From Burkholderia glumae LMG 2196 = ATCC 33617 (GTDB lineage: Bacteria; Pseudomonadota; Gammaproteobacteria; Burkholderiales; Burkholderiaceae): a DNA stretch of 64,000 nt. The DNA lies in assembly GCF_000960995.1 (NCBI RefSeq), contig NZ_CP009435.1, positions 2,976,001-3,040,000 on the forward strand, written 5' to 3'. The position numbers and the translations under genes are program-made. This document shows positions 63,318-64,000 of this stretch, piece after piece; position 1 is the stretch's first letter, and every line of letters starts with the position of its first letter. The notes beneath the pieces were generated by a model. It made no database searches. It worked only from the letters and a program-made list of their open reading frames with translations, and was not told where the DNA came from.

Positions 63318-64000
63318 CTACCTCAGGCCCAATTCAGCAAAGACAAGATGTCCGTCCAAAGGCAACGACAACCCCGTGTCGTCCGGAATCGTCGCATCGG
63401 CTCCGGCATAGCTTTCGCCGGTCATGAAATTTCTGACTCGTTTCGCTCTTTCAACCAGGTCACGCCACTCAGATGCGATTTGCCATTTTTCTTCATCGAC
63501 CGCTCTGTCTATCGACGCACCAACGCCATGAAACAGCGCATTTTTTGGAACGAGCGATTGCAGCTCGCGAAGCGCAGCGTAAACTTCGGCGGAGCGGTCA
63601 ACCCCCGAATCGATTTGTGCAAGCAGCGCCCGGATCGAGAAATCGTCGAATAACACAGCCATTTCGCGCAGGACATCCGCTGGATCGTCGGATACATGCA
63701 CATACGAAAAAATATTCGCCACGGCGGGTCCTGCCACCGTCCTGAGATGGCCGGGCTTCCGCCGCTCGATCACGGCCGTTCCCTTCAGGTACGTCAGATG
63801 AACCGTGGCGGGCGCGGACGTACGGACGGTATCGTCGCGCACGATCAAGTAGACGGAATCGCCCATCGACATCAAATGCTTAAGCACAGATCGCCGTTCC
63901 GGCGTGGCGACGTTGAACTGGTAGCGCCAAAGTGCCTCAGCCCTCGACGCGCCGACGTGAACCCGTTTCACGGCAACCGGTATGAATCCATGCTGCCGCA
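63318..64000 (-). CDS. Nucleoside-diphosphate-kinase-like protein, 5' end outside the window
   Basis: The frame is open to the right edge; a GTG at 63969-63971 has no ribosome site, and the preceding codons (HGFIPVAVKRVHVGASRAEA) continue the family similarity, so the gene starts beyond the window. Similarity to NDP kinase runs through LKHLMSMGDSVYLIVRDD, YLKGTAVIERRKPGHLRTVA and the active-site region SYVHVSDDPADVLREMAVLF, which corresponds to NxxHGSD...AxREIxxFF. The catalytic His is retained, the conserved Asn three residues before it is Ser, and GSD reads VSD. About 95 extra C-terminal residues have no recognised family. Probably a specialised phosphotransferase or carrier-binding relative in the pathway. 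Confidence 0.68.
   Translation of the reverse strand, partial: RQHGFIPVAVKRVHVGASRAEALWRYQFNVATPERRSVLKHLMSMGDSVYLIVRDDTVRTSAPATVHLTYLKGTAVIERRKPGHLRTVAGPAVANIFSYVHVSDDPADVLREMAVLFDDFSIRALLAQIDSGVDRSAEVYAALRELQSLVPKNALFHGVGASIDRAVDEEKWQIASEWRDLVERAKRVRNFMTGESYAGADATIPDDTGLSLPLDGHLVFAELGLR

Overview
The window is very GC-rich, and its gene families and operon orders (cobalamin cluster with CobN plus ChlI/ChlD-type subunits, cysT-cysW-cysA-cysB, rbsBACRK, prkA-yeaH-spoVR, nodIJ-type exporter, dusA beside tRNA-His) point to a Burkholderia-type betaproteobacterium. That assignment is inferred from protein families and synteny; no rRNA is present. No CRISPR array, rRNA or replication origin was seen.

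Positions 1-44,666 are ordinary chromosome: a partial FAH-family gene and its divergent IclR regulator; a cobalamin locus of two diverging units (cobW-cobN-chlI/chlD leftward, cobE-cobO-cobB rightward), each headed by its own cobalamin riboswitch; a HigA-like orphan antitoxin; an M23 peptidase; a DUF1275 membrane protein; a KgtP-like transporter; the prkA-yeaH-spoVR stress operon; a ribose operon with a LacI-type operator; a sulfate transport operon ending in cysB, with sbp upstream; lexA behind two SOS boxes; a UspA protein; a NodIJ exporter; a permease; a thioesterase/HxlR divergent pair; tRNA-His and dusA. The chlI/chlD junction carries all the parts of a programmed -1 frameshift site.

From the 5' end of dusA (44,667) to the right edge the sequence looks acquired. 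A decayed integrase N-terminus of the dusA-targeting type sits beside dusA. Next come an exported tailspike-like beta-helix protein and a secreted trypsin-fold protein that has lost catalytic residues, with fragments of old transposases between them. An IS pile-up follows (47.2-47.7 and 50.0-55.0 kb): an IS110 gene split by an IS3 element and by an IS5 element, then two IS5-type copies fused head to head, then an IS3-family fragment.

The last 9 kb (55,140-64,000, continuing off the edge) is a tightly packed leftward operon of lower GC that I read as an undescribed natural-product pathway. In transcription order it encodes an NDP-kinase-like protein (5' end outside the window), a stand-alone acyl carrier protein, a family-5 nucleotidyltransferase-like protein, an AMP-forming acid ligase, a dimethylformamidase-like iron amidohydrolase, a JmjC/cupin-8 oxygenase and a free-standing carrier-condensation (PCP-C) NRPS protein. 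A plausible scheme, by inference only, is that the ligase loads an acid onto a carrier protein, the oxygenase and amidohydrolase tailor it, and the condensation domain makes an amide or ester bond. The two nucleotide/phosphoryl-transfer-type proteins are the unexplained part.
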